A stretch of 8,591 nucleotides of DNA from Sulfurovaceae bacterium (GTDB lineage: Bacteria; Campylobacterota; Campylobacteria; Campylobacterales; Sulfurovaceae): NCBI GenBank assembly GCA_029933395.1, contig JAOZOG010000085.1:1-8591 (forward strand), given 5' to 3'. Positions 5,687 through 8,591 of this stretch are shown piece by piece (position 1 is the first letter of the stretch; every line of letters starts with the position of its first letter). Under the pieces are notes generated by a model. The model did not search any database. It was given only the letters and a program-made list of their open reading frames with translations, and was not told the DNA's origin. The translations under genes were made by a program, and so were the position numbers.

Positions 5687-6982
5687 TTATTGTGTCGTGC
5701 AGACGGAGCAGACATCGAAGGTGCGAAAGATGAAAGAGGCCTCCTCTGTCGTAGCAGATCCGACCATCGCCTCTACGGCTACACCTTTTTCCTCTTCGTT
5801 TCCATGACTCAGGTTCCACTGCGTAGGGACAATGATCTCGTACTTCTCTATGACACCCTCCGTAATCGTTGTCCGATGGATAAGCGAGCCCCGTGCCGCT
5901 TCGACGACACCGGTACCTGTAGCGTCCGGTACCTTGATATCGTGGCCAATGATAGTGCAGGAAGGTTCATCCAGAGTAAGATTCCGGAGCAGCTTTTTAT
6001 TGTACGCCAAAAGCAGTGCGATCTCGTGGATTCGTGCAAATACCCTTGTCAACAGAGAATCCTTGTATCGTTTGTGCAGGCTTTTGATGATCGGCTCTTT
6101 GCCTACCATAGCGCGGGCCAAAGGACCCACTTCATAAAGCCTCTGCTTGTAACTCACCGCTTTTGCCGTACTACCCTCCTGTCGTGCCTCTTCGACATAT
6201 CTGGCATCGACATTTGAGACAGTCGTCGCCAGTGATTTTCCAGGTTTGAAAAAGAGACACTCCCCAAAAGCGATGAACCTGTCATGGCTATATCCCATCT
6301 GCGACATACCATTGACACCCATCTGGTGCAAAACATTTCCCAGATCACCGCCTATGCGATGCAACGATGAAGCGGACTCGATCTCCAAGTACTCCTCCAG
6401 CGGAAGCCCGGCTATCATCTGCTCAAAAAATCGTATCGACTCATCCAGCAGACTCTCCGCCTGCATCACATCCACATAAGTCGGGTCACATGCGACACCA
6501 CCCGGAACTGCATACGAAGAGTGCGGCCACTGCCCGGCGAAGATCGCAAGTGCCTTGGTGATCGTCGAAGAGAGATAGGAGGCTTTGAGCGCGTGGTTCT
6601 CACCACTCTGGATTCCCAGTAGCTTCTCCAGCTGAGGCAGGATCGTCATGTAAAACCATTTCGTATGGTTTTGGATCAATTCGCACGCAAGCGTAAACTC
6701 CCGTATACTTTTCGCTTTGTTGCTTATCTCTATCGGTGTACCCGCATTCTCATAGCCATTCTCTATCGCCCTGACTGCGGCAATCAGATGCGCGTGATTG
6801 CAGATGCCGCAGACACGGGGCGTAATGACGAGTGCGTCTCGGGGTGCCTTGCCCACAAGGATCTCTTCGATCCCCCGATAAAAACCAAAATTGATCCTGA
6901 CATCCTCTATCCGTCCTTCGCTGAACGAAAAATCCAACTCCGCTTCACCCTCGATCTTTTCGATCAGCTTTTTAACGATCAT
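5687..6982 (-). CDS. Cytosolic group 2-type [NiFe]-hydrogenase large subunit (HupL/HupV-like)
   Basis: The 431-residue catalytic subunit has the first nickel motif R-V-C-G-I-C-N-H-A-H at 56-65 (Cys58, Cys61) and a final F-D-V-C-S-V-C-T-T-Q at 422-431 (Cys425, Cys428). The conserved E-A-A-R-G and V-P-T-Q-W-N blocks precede it. Two points stand out. There is no C-terminal extension after the second CxxC, so no maturation protease is needed, as in regulatory hydrogenases HupV/HoxC. The last residue is Gln where CxxCxxH is normal, and D-V-C replaces D-P-C. I start at the ATG at 6982, which follows AGAGAGGA and overlaps the small-subunit gene by 11 nt; an upstream in-frame start at 7030 would add 16 atypical residues and a larger overlap. 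With its small subunit it forms a soluble cytoplasmic enzyme. It is either an H2 sensor or an uptake enzyme; the sequence alone does not decide. Confidence 0.93.
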   Translation of the reverse strand: MIVKKLIEKIEGEAELDFSFSEGRIEDVRINFGFYRGIEEILVGKAPRDALVITPRVCGICNHAHLIAAVRAIENGYENAGTPIEISNKAKSIREFTLACELIQNHTKWFYMTILPQLEKLLGIQSGENHALKASYLSSTITKALAIFAGQWPHSSYAVPGGVACDPTYVDVMQAESLLDESIRFFEQMIAGLPLEEYLEIESASSLHRIGGDLGNVLHQMGVNGMSQMGYSHDRFIAFGECLFFKPGKSLATTVSNVDARYVEEARQEGSTAKAVSYKQRLYEVGPLARAMVGKEPIIKSLHKRYKDSLLTRVFARIHEIALLLAYNKKLLRNLTLDEPSCTIIGHDIKVPDATGTGVVEAARGSLIHRTTITEGVIEKYEIIVPTQWNLSHGNEEEKGVAVEAMVGSATTEEASFIFRTFDVCSVCTTQ

Positions 6983-7874
6983 AGTCGATAATCCTCTCTT
7001 CAAATCGCTTGATCCTGAAGGTTTTGGCAATACCAGTCACTGTCAGGTACGCCCTGCGCGGCACACCCAGAGGCATGGAGGCGGGTATCCCCATATGGGT
7101 CTTGGTGCTGAAGAGTGCCGTTTCCGGAAAGGCAGGCTCTGTACATCCAAAGCAAGGTGTACCTGCAATCGTTTTAGAGCTGATATCGTTCCACAAAATT
7201 TTATTGCAACTTCCTCCGGTATAGGGTCCCTGGCACCCTTGTTCGTAAAAAAGGCACCCCTCCTTGAGCCCAAATCCTTTAGTGTCGATCTTCCATTCGA
7301 AATATTCGTTGCGACTGCAGCCGGTGTGCACCGTAATATTGTAGAGTTCCTGGGGTCGATGCAACTTATCGATAGGGATTGTTTTGCCTTTTACCAACAT
7401 CAATAGTACATAGGAGAGCCATCTTGGATGAATAGGGCATCCCGGAAGAGATATCAGCTTGGAGGCATAGCTTTCATATCGTTTCGTCTCCTCCTCGCCG
7501 TCGAAGCAGAATCCGGAAATATTTTTGGGGTCATATTGCTTAAACATGCCGCCGAATGTCGCACAGGTTCCTGCCGTCACGATATGCTTCGCTTTTTGAG
7601 CATACTGCTCAATATAGGAGGCGACCTCGATCCCGCCTTTCATAAAGCCTCTCTCCCGAAAAGAGCCCTCCAGTATCAATATGTCGCATGCCAGGCTTCC
7701 TGAAATGAGATCTTCTATTGTATGTTTTGTTTCAAGTACGGGATGATATATCAGCTCAAAGTGTGAAAGGATAGAGAAAAGATCAGGATGATTTAGAAAA
7801 GAATGCGAATTGCCGTTGCAAGTGATCGACTGAAGCCAGAGCAGGCGTGGCTTCTCACTCTGCCGTTTTTCCAT
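6972..7874 (-). CDS. Cytosolic group 2-type [NiFe]-hydrogenase small subunit (HupS/HupU-like)
   Basis: The 300-residue iron-sulfur subunit lacks both a Tat signal and a C-terminal membrane helix, so the enzyme should stay in the cytoplasm. The chain opens W-L-Q-S-I-T-C-N-G-N-S (13-23). Ligand candidates are Cys19, Cys104 and Cys146 (proximal), His183, Cys186, Cys207 and Cys214 (distal), and Cys223, Cys241 and Cys244 (medial). C-N-G-N instead of C-x-G-C, a six-residue gap between the last two distal cysteines, and S-C-N-K-I-L-W-N followed by P-C-F-G-C-T-E-P-x-F-P are typical of group 2 (cyanobacterial HupS, HupU). AAGGA lies 9 nt before the ATG at 7874. It starts 58 nt after the TetR gene and overlaps the large-subunit gene, so all three are probably one transcript. 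Confidence 0.93.
   Translation of the reverse strand: MEKRQSEKPRLLWLQSITCNGNSHSFLNHPDLFSILSHFELIYHPVLETKHTIEDLISGSLACDILILEGSFRERGFMKGGIEVASYIEQYAQKAKHIVTAGTCATFGGMFKQYDPKNISGFCFDGEEETKRYESYASKLISLPGCPIHPRWLSYVLLMLVKGKTIPIDKLHRPQELYNITVHTGCSRNEYFEWKIDTKGFGLKEGCLFYEQGCQGPYTGGSCNKILWNDISSKTIAGTPCFGCTEPAFPETALFSTKTHMGIPASMPLGVPRRAYLTVTGIAKTFRIKRFEERIIDYDR
6993..6999 (-). promoter_or_regulatory. Ribosome binding site for the cytosolic large subunit
   Basis: AGAGAGG on the minus strand, inside the end of the small-subunit gene, 10 nt before the ATG at 6982. It supports the shorter large-subunit start. Confidence 0.6.
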
Positions 7875-7901
7875 AGCAATCCATCCTTACAGATTCAATG
7901 C

Positions 7902-7932
7902 AAAATGGCGCACATACTCCAATTCCCATTTT
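7902..7932. repeat. Inverted repeat between the TetR gene and the cytosolic hydrogenase
   Basis: Seven-base arms (AAAATGG at 7902-7908 and CCATTTT at 7926-7932) flank a 17-base loop and fill much of the 58-nt spacer after the TetR stop codon. Low GC, a long loop and no following U tract argue against a terminator. Could be chance. Confidence 0.3.
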
Positions 7933-8532
7933 CTACGCCTCACTTCTCAAGGCATAATAGATATTTCGAGAGATATCATCGATATACTCACTGATATCTT
8001 TGGGCAATATATCCTCCCCTTTGAGAAAAACCATCCCCCCGAGATACCCCATAAAGAGCCCAAACGCGGAAAAGAAATCCTGATTGCGCAACTCCCCCCT
8101 TCTGACACCGTCATCGAAAAAGATCATAATCTCCGTAATGAACCCGGAGACACATACCATCCCTGCACACTCATCAGCAAAGACTTCACGGTTGGAGAGA
8201 TAGACACGCAGAAAATACTCGATCATCTCCGGTTTCTCTTTGGCCATCGTGAAATAGATATCGACAATCTTGTGAATCTTCTCTTCGGTCGAGATATCCA
8301 TATCGTTCACTACACCGATCTTCTCTCCCAGCACTTCGGAAGTATACTTGATGATCTCCTGTGCCAGAATATCTTTGGACGAGAAGTAATTATAGAGATT
8401 CCCTACACTCATATGCAGTTTTGCCGCGATATCGGGAATCGTGGTTTTATGAAATCCGTTGACAGAAAAGAGTTGCAGAGCAACCTGGATAATCGATTCC
8501 CGCTTCAACGCTTTTTTGTCTACTGTTTTCAA
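7933..8532 (-). CDS. TetR/AcrR-family transcriptional regulator
   Basis: The 199-residue protein has a TetR-type N-terminal helix-turn-helix: A-L-Q-L-F (18-22), G-F-x-K-T-T-I-x-D-I-A (26-36), then M-S-V-G-N-L-Y-N-Y-F-S-S-K (41-53). The remainder is a helical ligand/dimerisation domain with no motif that names its effector. The start is a TTG at 8532, with AGGA 7 nt upstream; the next in-frame ATG falls within the DNA-binding domain, so TTG is the sensible choice. It heads the hydrogenase genes on the same strand, with only 58 nt to the next gene, which suggests control of this locus. The TGAAT/ATTCA palindromes before hydA are plausible targets, but that link is inference. Ligand unknown. Confidence 0.9.
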   Translation of the reverse strand: MKTVDKKALKRESIIQVALQLFSVNGFHKTTIPDIAAKLHMSVGNLYNYFSSKDILAQEIIKYTSEVLGEKIGVVNDMDISTEEKIHKIVDIYFTMAKEKPEMIEYFLRVYLSNREVFADECAGMVCVSGFITEIMIFFDDGVRRGELRNQDFFSAFGLFMGYLGGMVFLKGEDILPKDISEYIDDISRNIYYALRSEA

Positions 8533-8563
8533 AATAGATTCCTGAATTAGAGGTGATATATTT

Positions 8564-8569
8564 ATTTTA
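8564..8569 (-). promoter_or_regulatory. Candidate -10 box of the TetR gene
   Basis: TAAAAT on the minus strand, five of six matches to TATAAT, 31 nt before the TTG start, in a very AT-rich stretch. The matching -35 region would run past the window edge, so this is tentative. Confidence 0.35.
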
Positions 8570-8591
8570 GCATAATTGTTATTTATATTTT

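Noticed and set aside
6983..7030. Sixteen-residue extension of the cytosolic large subunit from 7030
   Set aside because: Would increase the overlap with the small-subunit gene to 59 nt; a Shine-Dalgarno and typical start lie at 6982.
8538..8547. ATTC-CT-GAAT palindrome next to the TetR start as an autoregulatory operator
   Set aside because: Only four-base arms, with half-sites in the opposite order to those before hydA; it coincides with the ribosome binding site and may be chance.
1..8591. CRISPR array, insertion sequence, tRNA or integration site
   Set aside because: No regularly spaced repeats, transposase-like frames, terminal inverted repeats or tRNA-like folds were seen on either strand.

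Overview
The window is a nearly gap-free, single-direction [NiFe]-hydrogenase locus; every supported gene is on the minus strand. Family resemblance suggests a hydrogen-oxidising member of the Campylobacterota (Epsilonproteobacteria). The grounds are a hydA-hydB-hydC-hydD-hydE order as known from Wolinella, Helicobacter and Campylobacter, a HydA with a very long Tat leader and a C-terminal membrane helix, and a HypF-like HydE. The base composition looks balanced, less AT-rich than the host-associated members, so a free-living lineage related to Sulfurovum, Sulfuricurvum or Sulfurimonas is a reasonable but unproven guess.

Layout in the direction of transcription (right to left): a TetR-family regulator with a TTG start (8532-7933); a cytoplasmic group 2-type [NiFe]-hydrogenase small subunit (7874-6972) overlapping its large subunit (6982-5687) by 11 nt; a 140-nt promoter region holding two copies of a 14-bp palindrome; then hydA (5546-4305), hydB (4305-2356), hydC (2343-1621), hydD (1608-1051) and the start of hydE (897 to the left edge, incomplete). 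There is no gene-free stretch over 300 bases. No tRNA, rRNA, CRISPR array, insertion sequence or transposase was seen.

How the genes work together: HydA and HydB form the periplasm-facing, Tat-exported, membrane-anchored uptake hydrogenase. HydC is its di-haem cytochrome b, passing electrons to the quinone pool. HydD should trim the 20-residue tail of HydB, and HydE is an accessory, HypF-related maturation protein. The second hydrogenase has no signal peptide and no cleavable C-terminal tail, so it should be cytosolic. It could be an H2 sensor (HupUV/HoxBC-like) or a soluble uptake enzyme that supplies low-potential electrons. The paired palindromes look like TetR-type operators over the hydA promoter, and the TetR gene at the head of the locus is the obvious candidate to bind them.

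Main oddities: HydD appears to have lost two of the three nickel-binding residues of its protease family although HydB still carries a cleavable tail; HydB has a 50-residue Pro/Ala/Lys/Glu-rich N-terminal extension; the cytosolic large subunit ends CxxC-T-T-Q, with Gln where His is usual; both small subunits have Asn in place of the second proximal-cluster cysteine; and a perfect hairpin carries the hydC stop codon in its loop directly before hydD, which has no visible Shine-Dalgarno sequence.
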